A stretch of DNA of 49,919 nt from Flavobacterium sp. UGB4466 (GTDB lineage Bacteria; Bacteroidota; Bacteroidia; Flavobacteriales; Flavobacteriaceae): contig NZ_CAGKLC010000028.1 in NCBI RefSeq assembly GCF_903469665.1, forward strand, positions 1-49,919, given 5' to 3'. A program made the translations under genes and the position numbers. Below the pieces are notes generated by a model. The model saw only the letters and a program-made list of their open reading frames with translations, was not told the origin of the DNA and ran no database searches. Positions within the stretch are counted from its first letter, which is position 1; each line of letters opens with the position of its first letter. Below, piece by piece: positions 38,386 to 47,070 of this stretch.

Positions 38386-41097
38386 ATGGCAACAAACGAT
38401 AATACAGGTTTAGAAATTGCGATTATAGGAATGTCCTGTCAGGTGCCGGGAGCAAATGACTGGAGAACGTTTTGGAACAACATTTCAAAAGGAGAAGAGT
38501 CTGTTTATACCTTATCAGAAGAAGAACTTCTTAAAAGAGGCTTTGTTACAAATGAGACCAACAAAAAGGTGCACATTCCGGTCATAGCAGAATTAGGGAA
38601 TAAAGGAAGTTTTGATGCTGCCTTTTTTGGATTTACACCTTATGAGGCAGCACTAATGAGTCCGGTACACCGTATGTTTTTACAATCGGCCTGGCAAGCT
38701 CTGGAAGATGCCGGATGCCTGTCAGAATCAGCAATCAGTATTTATGCGGGCAGCGGAGGTGATTTGCCCTGGAAAGCACATGTTGCCCTAAATAGCGACG
38801 GCAGTACATTAGATCCTCTTACGCTTGATTTTATAACAAACAAAGATCATTTGCCCACTTTAACGTCGTATAAATTAAATCTGACAGGTCCTTCATTTTC
38901 AATCAATACGGCTTGTTCGACTTCACTTTCAGCCGTTCATCTGGCTTGCCGTGGACTCTTATTTGGAGAAGCGAAAGTAGCTTTAGCCGGAGGTATTTCT
39001 TTAATGTTGGAGCCCAGATTCGGTTACGAATACAAAGAAGGATCTATTTATTCCAAAGACGGACATTGCAGAGCATTTGATAAAAAAGCAACGGGAACCA
39101 TCGGCAGTGAAGGCGTTGGAATTGTAATACTTAAACGACTGGAAGAAGCGCTGGAAGACAAAGATCATATTTATGCCGTAATTAAAGGAAGTGCCGCCAA
39201 TAACGACGGGAACAGAAAAGTAGGTTATACAGCCCCAAGTATTGAAGGAGAAATGGAATGTATAAGATTAGCGCATAAAATGGCCGGAATAGCACCTGAT
39301 AGTGTGAGTTATGTAGAAGCACACGGAACAGGTACAACCTTAGGAGACCCGATTGAAGTAGAAGCACTTAACATGGCTTTTGAAAATAATAGAGAACACA
39401 ATTGTTTACTGGGTTCAGTGAAAAACAATATTGGTCATACCGATACGGCAGCAGGAGTTGTAGGCTTAATAAAAACAGCACTTAGTTTAAAATACCGTCA
39501 GATACCGGGAACGATAAATTACAGCGACCCAAACCCCAAAATCAATTTTAACGAAGGCCCTTTTTATGTCCAAAAAGAGCTTCAGAAATGGGAATCGGTC
39601 AATAATGAGCCTCGTAGAGCCGGAGTAAGTTCTTTTGGAATAGGAGGAACAAACGTGCATCTGGTTTTAGAAGAAGCGCCGGAAAAAGATAAAAATGAAA
39701 CAAAAGAAACATCCAGTCTTTTCCTTTTTTCGGCCAAATCAAAGAGTTCACTTCAAAATTACCTTTTAAAATTTAAGGAGTTCCTAAAAAATGAAAGCGA
39801 CATTGCTTTGGACGAAGTTGCTTATACCCTTCAAACCGGAAAAAGACATTTTGATTACAGAGCCGCAATAAGCTGTACGAACAAAGAAGAGTTATTCTTG
39901 TATGCCGATATTTTAAGCAATGAAGAAAATATAGGGAAGGTTGATGAAAAGAAAAAGACGATACTCTTATTTTTTCCTCATACAAACCATACGGATATCC
40001 AATTTTACAGTAATCTCTATAAAGAAAATGCAGGCTTTAGGAATAAAATAGACCAAAGTATTGCAACAGTGGAGCTGGGCAATTATGACCTGAAAAAATG
40101 GATGAATGAAACAGCGGTTAGTGGTAAATCAAGAGATAAATTACTCGCCAAAGTGTTTACGGTACTATCCGGTTATACTTTAGCCAATTTGCTGAAAGAA
40201 TATGGAATACGGATCAATTTTACTTCAGGTGTTGGAATAGGAGAATATACCGCAGCCTGTGTTTCCGGAATATTACAGTTAAACGAAGTACTCGGGATGA
40301 TGCTGTATGATGAAAAGGAAGTAAGCATACAACCCGCTAAGATTCCTTTTGTACAAACAGCCAAAGACATCACTATAAAAGAAGGAATTTTAACTCCTCA
40401 AAAATATTGGGTGAATGGCAGAAGTCTGAAAATTAACGCGTCGAAATCCTTCAGTGATATTGTGCAAAACAATTCAGCTGTTCTTTTGGAAATGGGTGAC
40501 AGCACAGGTCTGACACAGTTTTTAAATACCACTTTAGCTGAAAATTTTGAGGAAAATAGCCATGTCACTATTTCCTTATCGCAAACGGATAAAGCCATTC
40601 ATGCAGATGACATCCTAAAAAATACTTTAAGAAATTTATGGCTCGCAGGAGAAAATATCGATTGGAAAGAAACCCATGCTGACAATCACCCTGCAAAAAT
40701 CACGCTGCCGGTTTATGAATTCGATAAAAACGAATATCCGCATGTGGTCCGTCTTACCCCCGAAAATTTTAATTTTTTGGCTAAAAAAGAGGAAAAAACC
40801 GAAGTTAGAGAGAAGGTGAATGTTTCGCAGAAAAAAAAGGAAACCACTTCAGAAACTATTCAGTCTGTGTTTGTTGAATTTCTTGGAGAGGAAAAATTTG
40901 ATTTGGATAAAGACCTTTTCGAAATAGGCTGTGATTCCCTGAAAGGAATGTTAATCCTCAATAAAATTAAAAATGAATTGCAGGTCGAGTTGTCTCTGAT
41001 GGATTTTATGGAGCATAGTTCCGTAAGAGAAGTAATCGAAACCGTTGAGACAATTACCAACAAACAGGACCAACAAGTAAAAACAATTACCATTTAG
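38386..41097 (+). CDS. PKS module KS-AT(degenerate)-ACP
   Basis: A 903-aa polyketide synthase module. KS (about 9-430) has a complete catalytic set: Cys177 in TACSTS, His313 in EAHGTGT and His351 in NIGHTD. Residues about 444-745 align with an acyltransferase but have lost its function. The GQGSQ entry motif is absent. The nucleophile motif GHSxGE reads GVGIGE, with Ile618 in place of Ser. The region that normally holds the catalytic His is not recognisable. The post-AT linker (LWLAGENIDW..LPVYEF) is kept, which argues for decay in place rather than a trans-AT design. The ACP has Ser851 in GCDS. There is no KR, DH or ER, so one unreduced two-carbon extension of the Hpg-ending chain is expected. 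Malonyl must be supplied by a separate acyltransferase such as FabD. The tail ends VKTITI, a likely docking motif for NRPS7. Confidence 0.9.
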   Translation: MATNDNTGLEIAIIGMSCQVPGANDWRTFWNNISKGEESVYTLSEEELLKRGFVTNETNKKVHIPVIAELGNKGSFDAAFFGFTPYEAALMSPVHRMFLQSAWQALEDAGCLSESAISIYAGSGGDLPWKAHVALNSDGSTLDPLTLDFITNKDHLPTLTSYKLNLTGPSFSINTACSTSLSAVHLACRGLLFGEAKVALAGGISLMLEPRFGYEYKEGSIYSKDGHCRAFDKKATGTIGSEGVGIVILKRLEEALEDKDHIYAVIKGSAANNDGNRKVGYTAPSIEGEMECIRLAHKMAGIAPDSVSYVEAHGTGTTLGDPIEVEALNMAFENNREHNCLLGSVKNNIGHTDTAAGVVGLIKTALSLKYRQIPGTINYSDPNPKINFNEGPFYVQKELQKWESVNNEPRRAGVSSFGIGGTNVHLVLEEAPEKDKNETKETSSLFLFSAKSKSSLQNYLLKFKEFLKNESDIALDEVAYTLQTGKRHFDYRAAISCTNKEELFLYADILSNEENIGKVDEKKKTILLFFPHTNHTDIQFYSNLYKENAGFRNKIDQSIATVELGNYDLKKWMNETAVSGKSRDKLLAKVFTVLSGYTLANLLKEYGIRINFTSGVGIGEYTAACVSGILQLNEVLGMMLYDEKEVSIQPAKIPFVQTAKDITIKEGILTPQKYWVNGRSLKINASKSFSDIVQNNSAVLLEMGDSTGLTQFLNTTLAENFEENSHVTISLSQTDKAIHADDILKNTLRNLWLAGENIDWKETHADNHPAKITLPVYEFDKNEYPHVVRLTPENFNFLAKKEEKTEVREKVNVSQKKKETTSETIQSVFVEFLGEEKFDLDKDLFEIGCDSLKGMLILNKIKNELQVELSLMDFMEHSSVREVIETVETITNKQDQQVKTITI

Positions 41098-41172
41098 CCC
41101 CATTATTCTGAATCATAGAATCGTAAAATATTCTTAGGACAATTTACTCTACTTACTTAAATCGAATTGATT

Positions 41173-44100
41173 ATGGATACACTACAGTTTTTGAATTATT
41201 TAACGGAAGAAAATATTACTATCCGGTTATCTGAAGATAATCTTCAAATTTCTTATACAAGTGAAGAGATTTCTGAGGCTGTGATGGAGGAAATAAAAGT
41301 ACGAAAATCTGAAATCGTAGAATTTTTAAAACAGCAGCAGGAAACCAGAATGGAAGCAAGCATACCATTGGCACCCGCAGATCTGATGTATTATCCGCTC
41401 ACACCTTCTCAGACAAGATCATGGATTGTGAGCCACAATTGGGGCGATAATTATGCTTACAACATGTCAAAAAGCTTTCAGTTTGAAGGAGAATTAGACA
41501 TTGCAGCGCTTGAAAAAGCCAGTCAGGAATTGATTTCCAGACACGAGAGCCTTCGAACTGTTTTTGCTGAAAATGAAAGTGGTGAAATATGCCAGTGGAT
41601 CAAAAGCCCTGAAGCGCTAAATTTTAAGATCAGTCACATTGATTTTAGAGGAGAGGATACTTCAGAAGAAAGATTAAGCAAGTTCATTAAAGAGGAGAGG
41701 GGAATACCTTTTGACCTGCAGACCGGTCCTTTATTGAAATTTTACTTAATTCGTTTAGAGGCAGATAAATGGTTGTTTTATAGTATCATTCATCATATCA
41801 TTTGCGACAGCAGATCATTCAATATTCTGATACGCGATTTATTCTTTTTCTATAAAGCCGAAGTAATGCAAATGGATGCTTTATTACCGGAGCTCAGAAT
41901 ACAATATAAAGATGTGGCGGTATGGAAAAGCAAACGTTTTGAGGATATAAATTTAAGTAAAGAAAAAGAATATTGGATCAATCAGCTGGGAGGAGAACTG
42001 CCTTTGCTGCAATTACCTGAAGATTATACCAGACCGGTGATTAGAAATTCTGAAGTGGGGATGCTAAGACGCACCATTAAAGCCGAATCAGTAAAAGAGT
42101 TTAAGACGTATTGCAGAAACGAAGGCGGAACCTTGTTTACAGGATTGATGACTTTATTTAATTTAGTGTTCTATAAGTTTAGTGAACAGAAAGATATTAT
42201 TTTAGGATTTCCGGTGTATGGAAGAGATTTTTCTGAATTGGAAGATCAAATAGGTTTTTACGCGGATACAATTGCTTTGCGAACCCGTTTTGAAGCGCAG
42301 AATACCTTTAAGGAACTTTTTAATATTGTAAACACCAATGCTTTCAATGCCTATGAAAACAGAGAGTATCCATTTGAAGAAATCGTAAATCAGCTTCAGG
42401 TAGAAAGAAATCCGGGCAGAAATACCCTATTTGATGTATTTGTCGTATTGCAAAATTTTGACGCTGATTCTCTGGAAGACGATTTCCTTCCGGGAGGATT
42501 AAAAGTGGTTGAATTTGCAGAACTGAAAGAAGGGTATTCAGCTTATGATCTTACGTTTAATTTTGCGGAATCCAAAGAGGGAAGCCTTTTTTACGAAATC
42601 GAATACAACTCAGCAATCTATCAGGAGGAAACAATAAAACGTCTGACCGATCATTTAGAGTATTTAATGACGGAAACCATCGCAAACGATAAAATTGCTA
42701 TAAGTGCTCTGGAGAGCATCGATTCTGGTGAACGTAAAAGAATTTCAGAATGGAGCCGAAATCAATCTAATGTTATTCTTTCTGATAAATTAACAGGAGA
42801 TAGCCGTACAGCGTTGGATTTTGGTCTTTATTATTTCGGAAATACCGGAACAGAAGAAAATCAGTATGAAATACTAATGATTGGAGCAGCTTATGCAGAT
42901 CTTAATGGTTATAGTGCAGTCTGGACACCGGAACGACATTTTAATGAATTTGGCGGACCTTTTCCAAATCCAAGTGTCTTGGGAGCAGCCGTAGCAGCAA
43001 GAACCAAAAATATAGGCATAAGGTCAGGAAGCCTTGTTGCAGGACTTCATCATCCCATCAGAATAGCCGAAGAATGGTCGGTAGTTGATAATATTTCAGG
43101 AGGAAGAGCAGGCATCTGCTTTGCTTCAGGATGGAATGCTAATGATTTTGTTTTTTATCCTGAGAATTTTAACGACCGAAAGGATATTTTAATTCAGACC
43201 ATAGAAGATGTTCGCTCGCTTTGGATCGGAAATTCGGTAAATTTTAAAGGAATTGATTCGATAGAGAAACCTTTTAAAATATTACCAAAGCCAGTTCAGA
43301 AAGAAGTTTCTGTTTGGATTGCCTGTACCGGAAATATAGAAACCTATAAAAGAGCAGGAGAAATAGGAGCAGGAATTTTGACAGGATTGTTAAATCTTAG
43401 TTTTGATGAACTGGAAGAAAAAATTGCGGTATACAGAAAGGCTTACAAAGAAAATAATCATAAAGAAGGCGGCGACAGAGTGGTACTCATGTTACACACT
43501 TATCTGGATGAAACGGTAGAAAAAGCACAGGAAAAAGCAAGACCATCAATGAAGAAATACTTGCTAAAGTCTCTTGAAATGAATGGGAAAGAAGCTTTGG
43601 AAAAGAGCAGTGATCCGTCACTTCAAAAAATAACAGAAAAGTCAGTTGACGAAATGCTGGATTTTTCGGTGAGCAAATATTTTAAAGAAGGCAGCCTTAT
43701 CGGAAATTTAGAAAGCAGTTTACCGATCTTAAATAAAGTGGTAAAAGCAGGAGTAAATGAAATTGCCTGTTTAATCGATTTTGGTATTGACAAAACAAGT
43801 GTGTTGGAAGGCTTACCTTATATCACAAAATTAAAAGATTCTTTTAACGCTGTACAAAAAGAGATTGGTGCAACTAAAAAGGAGGACAGTAGTAAGAGTA
43901 TTGAAACTTCGGTACTAAAACTTTTTAAAGAACAATATCTTTTGCATCCCCATAAGATTGCAGTTTCGGACGGTACTGATTCGCTAACCTATGAAGCGCT
44001 TTACCAGAAATCAGAAAATCTGGCCCGATACTTACAATCAAAAGGAGCTAAAAAAGGAATGATCATCCCGTTGTGCATCAACCGTTCTGTTGATCAATTA

Positions 44101-45684
44101 GTGGGGATTTTGGGCATCCTGTTTACCGGAGCTGCTTTTTTACCCATTGATTCCGGTTTCCCAAACATAAGAATTACGCAGATTATAGACGAAGTAAATC
44201 CTGAATTACTGGTAGTTCAAAAAGAAAACACGAGTCTTTTTTCTTCCGAAATAGTAAAAGTAGACATCCATGAAGTTCCCAATGTTAGGGACAGTATTTT
44301 CGAAGCGGTAGCAATAGATTCAAGTGATTTAGCTTACGTTATTTTTACGTCAGGGTCAACAGGAAAACCAAAAGGAGTAATGATCAGTCATCATTCACTT
44401 GAGAATGTAATCGTTTCATTGTCTCAGCAATTAGAATTGGATCAAACCATAAAATTTGTAGCAGTTACTCCTCTGATATTTGATATTTCACTTTTAGAAA
44501 TCTTCTTGCCTTTAATCACCGGAGGGCAGGTTGTAATGACAAACGAAAAGGAAGGAAAAGACATTTATCATCTCAATAATTTTCTAAAAGAGAATACAGT
44601 AACTCACATGCTTACGACGCCAACAAGATGGAAAATGCTTTTGGACACAGGCTGGAAAAATACAGAAAATCTGGTGGTTATGGCTGCCGGAGAAGATTTG
44701 GATCAACAACTGAAAAATAATTTGGTCGCACTTACCGGTACCGGTATCTGGAATCTTTATGGACCAACTGAAACCGCCATCATCTCCAGTTTGCAATTTT
44801 TGGAACAAGACGATATCGTAAACATCGGAAAACCAATTGATAAAACAGGATTATATGTTTTGTCTGAAGAAAAAATGCTAATGCCTCAGGGCGCTGTCGG
44901 AGAGCTTTACATTGCAGGAAGCGGACTTGCTTTAGGCTATTTTAAGGATAAAGCACTTTCAGACGAGGCGTTTGTTTCCAATACTGTTGATCCTGAGATG
45001 GGCGATTTGTTATACAAAACGGGTGATTTAGTCAAATGGCTGCCGGACGGGACTTTGAAATATATGGGACGAAAAAAGAATCAGATAAAAATCAGAGGTT
45101 ATCGTATTGATTTAAAAGAAATCGAAAATGTCCTGGAACAATACCAATCCGTAAAAAAAGCAATATTGTCCCTGAATGAAGATGAAAATGGTGAAAAAGA
45201 ATTGACAGCCTATCTGCATAGCAATGAAAAAATAGATTATGTGTCATTAAGAACATTTCTGAAAAGCTATTTACCGGATTATATGATTCCCGAAAAATTT
45301 AAGACCGTAAAGGAAATCCCGGTAACCGTAAACGGAAAAGCAGATCTCAAAAAATTACACCTTCTTAAAAATAATTATACCATAAGCAATCAAAACACTT
45401 TTGTATTGGCGAGAAATGAGACGGAAAAGCAGTTAACGGAGATTTGGAAGGATTTATTAAAACTGGAAGAAATAAGCGTAAACGATAACTTCTTTTTTCT
45501 GGGAGGAAGCAGTTTGAAACTTGCAAAAATGAAAAATGAAATCTATAAACGATTCGGTATACCGCCCGTTTCTTTAACCCTATTGCATCAACTTACTATA
45601 GCCTCTTTCTCGGTTGAGGTAGAAAAATTAGTCAAACAGACGGAGGAAGTTGACGAAGAGGAATACGAGAAATTCAATATTTAA
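41173..45684 (+). CDS. NRPS7: dock-C-luciferase-like monooxygenase-A-T, terminal module
   Basis: A 1503-aa last module. I start at the ATG at 41173; a TTG six bases earlier is also in frame. Residues 1-55 form a TubC-like docking domain. The C domain (about 72-515) has HHIICDS from 207, with Ser in place of Gly; its donor would be a beta-ketoacyl chain. Residues about 545-890 form a complete luciferase-like flavin monooxygenase domain of the kind inserted in NRPS modules (DFGLYYFG, TPERHF, WNANDFVF). The A domain covers about 910-1395 (TSGSTG from 1059). Its code DILLMALIIK shares six positions with the glycine code DILQLGLIWK, so glycine is a weak guess. T uses Ser1447 in LGGSS. The protein ends soon after, with no thioesterase or reductase. 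Glycine-loading modules with an integrated monooxygenase in myxothiazol and melithiazol synthesis release the product as an amide. Confidence 0.9.
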   Translation: MDTLQFLNYLTEENITIRLSEDNLQISYTSEEISEAVMEEIKVRKSEIVEFLKQQQETRMEASIPLAPADLMYYPLTPSQTRSWIVSHNWGDNYAYNMSKSFQFEGELDIAALEKASQELISRHESLRTVFAENESGEICQWIKSPEALNFKISHIDFRGEDTSEERLSKFIKEERGIPFDLQTGPLLKFYLIRLEADKWLFYSIIHHIICDSRSFNILIRDLFFFYKAEVMQMDALLPELRIQYKDVAVWKSKRFEDINLSKEKEYWINQLGGELPLLQLPEDYTRPVIRNSEVGMLRRTIKAESVKEFKTYCRNEGGTLFTGLMTLFNLVFYKFSEQKDIILGFPVYGRDFSELEDQIGFYADTIALRTRFEAQNTFKELFNIVNTNAFNAYENREYPFEEIVNQLQVERNPGRNTLFDVFVVLQNFDADSLEDDFLPGGLKVVEFAELKEGYSAYDLTFNFAESKEGSLFYEIEYNSAIYQEETIKRLTDHLEYLMTETIANDKIAISALESIDSGERKRISEWSRNQSNVILSDKLTGDSRTALDFGLYYFGNTGTEENQYEILMIGAAYADLNGYSAVWTPERHFNEFGGPFPNPSVLGAAVAARTKNIGIRSGSLVAGLHHPIRIAEEWSVVDNISGGRAGICFASGWNANDFVFYPENFNDRKDILIQTIEDVRSLWIGNSVNFKGIDSIEKPFKILPKPVQKEVSVWIACTGNIETYKRAGEIGAGILTGLLNLSFDELEEKIAVYRKAYKENNHKEGGDRVVLMLHTYLDETVEKAQEKARPSMKKYLLKSLEMNGKEALEKSSDPSLQKITEKSVDEMLDFSVSKYFKEGSLIGNLESSLPILNKVVKAGVNEIACLIDFGIDKTSVLEGLPYITKLKDSFNAVQKEIGATKKEDSSKSIETSVLKLFKEQYLLHPHKIAVSDGTDSLTYEALYQKSENLARYLQSKGAKKGMIIPLCINRSVDQLVGILGILFTGAAFLPIDSGFPNIRITQIIDEVNPELLVVQKENTSLFSSEIVKVDIHEVPNVRDSIFEAVAIDSSDLAYVIFTSGSTGKPKGVMISHHSLENVIVSLSQQLELDQTIKFVAVTPLIFDISLLEIFLPLITGGQVVMTNEKEGKDIYHLNNFLKENTVTHMLTTPTRWKMLLDTGWKNTENLVVMAAGEDLDQQLKNNLVALTGTGIWNLYGPTETAIISSLQFLEQDDIVNIGKPIDKTGLYVLSEEKMLMPQGAVGELYIAGSGLALGYFKDKALSDEAFVSNTVDPEMGDLLYKTGDLVKWLPDGTLKYMGRKKNQIKIRGYRIDLKEIENVLEQYQSVKKAILSLNEDENGEKELTAYLHSNEKIDYVSLRTFLKSYLPDYMIPEKFKTVKEIPVTVNGKADLKKLHLLKNNYTISNQNTFVLARNETEKQLTEIWKDLLKLEEISVNDNFFFLGGSSLKLAKMKNEIYKRFGIPPVSLTLLHQLTIASFSVEVEKLVKQTEEVDEEEYEKFNI

Positions 45685-45739
45685 GATACTCTTTTACTTT
45701 TCTAAAATTAAAACCAAATAACCTTTTAAAAATTCAGAA

Positions 45740-47059
45740 ATGATGGAAAAAATAATTTCGCAACCGTCAATCGATGTTGTAAACCCATTATTATTTTCTA
45801 TGGGCGAAGATGTGATGGGATTTCTAAACGAAGTTCAGTTGCAATATCCTGAGGCAATTTCATTTGCATCAGGCAGACCAGATGCTAAATATTTCAATAT
45901 CGGGCAATTTTCTGAATGTCTGGACTATTTTGTACAGCATAATGTTCGTGAAAAAGGGATTGAAGAAAATATAGTTTTGGAAAATCTGGGACAGTACAAC
46001 AGAACCAAAGGAATCATAAATACAGAAGTTGCAAAATATCTGTTTATTGATGAGTTTATAAAAGTAAATCCGGAAGATATCCTTATCACAGTAGGAGCAC
46101 AAGAAGCCATCGCCATTGGAATAACAACGCTTTGCGATCGGGAAAATGATGTTATTCTGGTAGAAGATCCCGCTTACATTGGGATAACACATTTTGCAAA
46201 AATCAATGACTACAAAATTGAAAGTATTCCGGTTATTGCAAATGAATCTTCCATAAAAGCAATTGAAGATAAAATTTTGGAGCATCAGGAAAAGGGTAAA
46301 AAAGTAAAAGTGGTTTACGTAATTCCCGATTTTCAAAATCCTACCGGAAACAGCATGTCTTTGTCCAACCGGCATAAACTTCTGGCATTGGCACGTTTGT
46401 ATGATTTTGTGATATTTGAAGACAATGCCTACGGTGATTTTTATTATGAAAACGAAAAATTGCCTACTCTAAAATCGTTGGATGAAAATGATACTGTAAT
46501 CTACTTGAGATCCCTTTCAAAAACGATATACCCTTCTTTACGTCTTTGTTTAATGGTCGTTACACAAAAAGTAAAAGTACAGGGTAAAATTTTTGCCCTA
46601 AGCGATTTAATGGCGAAAACGAAAGGATACGTCACTGTAAATACCCCATCAATAATGCAGGCCATGTTTGGCGGTTTATTACTAAAGAACAAATTTTCGC
46701 TCGAATCCTTAAATGCTGAGAAACGGACAGGTATGAAAGAAAAGAGAGATCAGCTTTTAGAAAGTCTGAATCATTTCTTTAATAAGGAAACACAGTACTG
46801 GGCAGAAAATATCAGTTGGAATTTACCTGCAGGAGGTTTTTTCTTAATTCTTAAAGTGCCATTTAAAGTGCCAAAAGAAGATGTTATAAGATGCGCAGAA
46901 GTCAATAAAGTAATTTTTACCCCTATGTCTTTTTTTTACATGAATGAAGGAGGCGAAAAGGAGTTGAGGCTGGCCTTTAGTAATGTCACCAAAGAAGAAA
47001 TCATAAACGGAGTGCAAAGATTGTCTGAGTTTATAAAATCGAAAGTAAAAAACCAATAA
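45740..47059 (+). CDS. PLP aminotransferase, HpgT-like
   Basis: A 439-aa fold-type I aminotransferase. Landmarks are FASGRPD near the start, LGQYNRTKGI in the N-terminal part, PDFQNPTGNS, the PLP-phosphate region, and the Schiff-base lysine Lys261 in SLSKT. In glycopeptide and related clusters, HpgT enzymes convert 4-hydroxyphenylglyoxylate to Hpg using tyrosine as amino donor, regenerating 4-hydroxyphenylpyruvate. The gene is followed 11 bp later by an HPPD/HmaS-family gene and then by a hydroxyacid oxidase gene, which together fit the Hpg route. A general aromatic or 2-aminoadipate aminotransferase is the alternative on sequence alone; the neighbours make HpgT the better reading. Confidence 0.8.
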   Translation: MMEKIISQPSIDVVNPLLFSMGEDVMGFLNEVQLQYPEAISFASGRPDAKYFNIGQFSECLDYFVQHNVREKGIEENIVLENLGQYNRTKGIINTEVAKYLFIDEFIKVNPEDILITVGAQEAIAIGITTLCDRENDVILVEDPAYIGITHFAKINDYKIESIPVIANESSIKAIEDKILEHQEKGKKVKVVYVIPDFQNPTGNSMSLSNRHKLLALARLYDFVIFEDNAYGDFYYENEKLPTLKSLDENDTVIYLRSLSKTIYPSLRLCLMVVTQKVKVQGKIFALSDLMAKTKGYVTVNTPSIMQAMFGGLLLKNKFSLESLNAEKRTGMKEKRDQLLESLNHFFNKETQYWAENISWNLPAGGFFLILKVPFKVPKEDVIRCAEVNKVIFTPMSFFYMNEGGEKELRLAFSNVTKEEIINGVQRLSEFIKSKVKNQ

Positions 47060-47070
47060 AAACTATAAAA

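Noticed and set aside
45450..45684. Thioesterase at the end of the last NRPS
   Set aside because: The protein ends about 55 residues after the carrier serine; no GxSxG motif or alpha/beta-hydrolase sequence follows.
45869..46375. 168-aa open frame on the minus strand inside the aminotransferase gene
   Set aside because: It lies wholly opposite a well-supported gene, and its translation is rich in Phe, Tyr, Ile and Cys with no domain signs, as expected from the antisense of AT-rich coding DNA.
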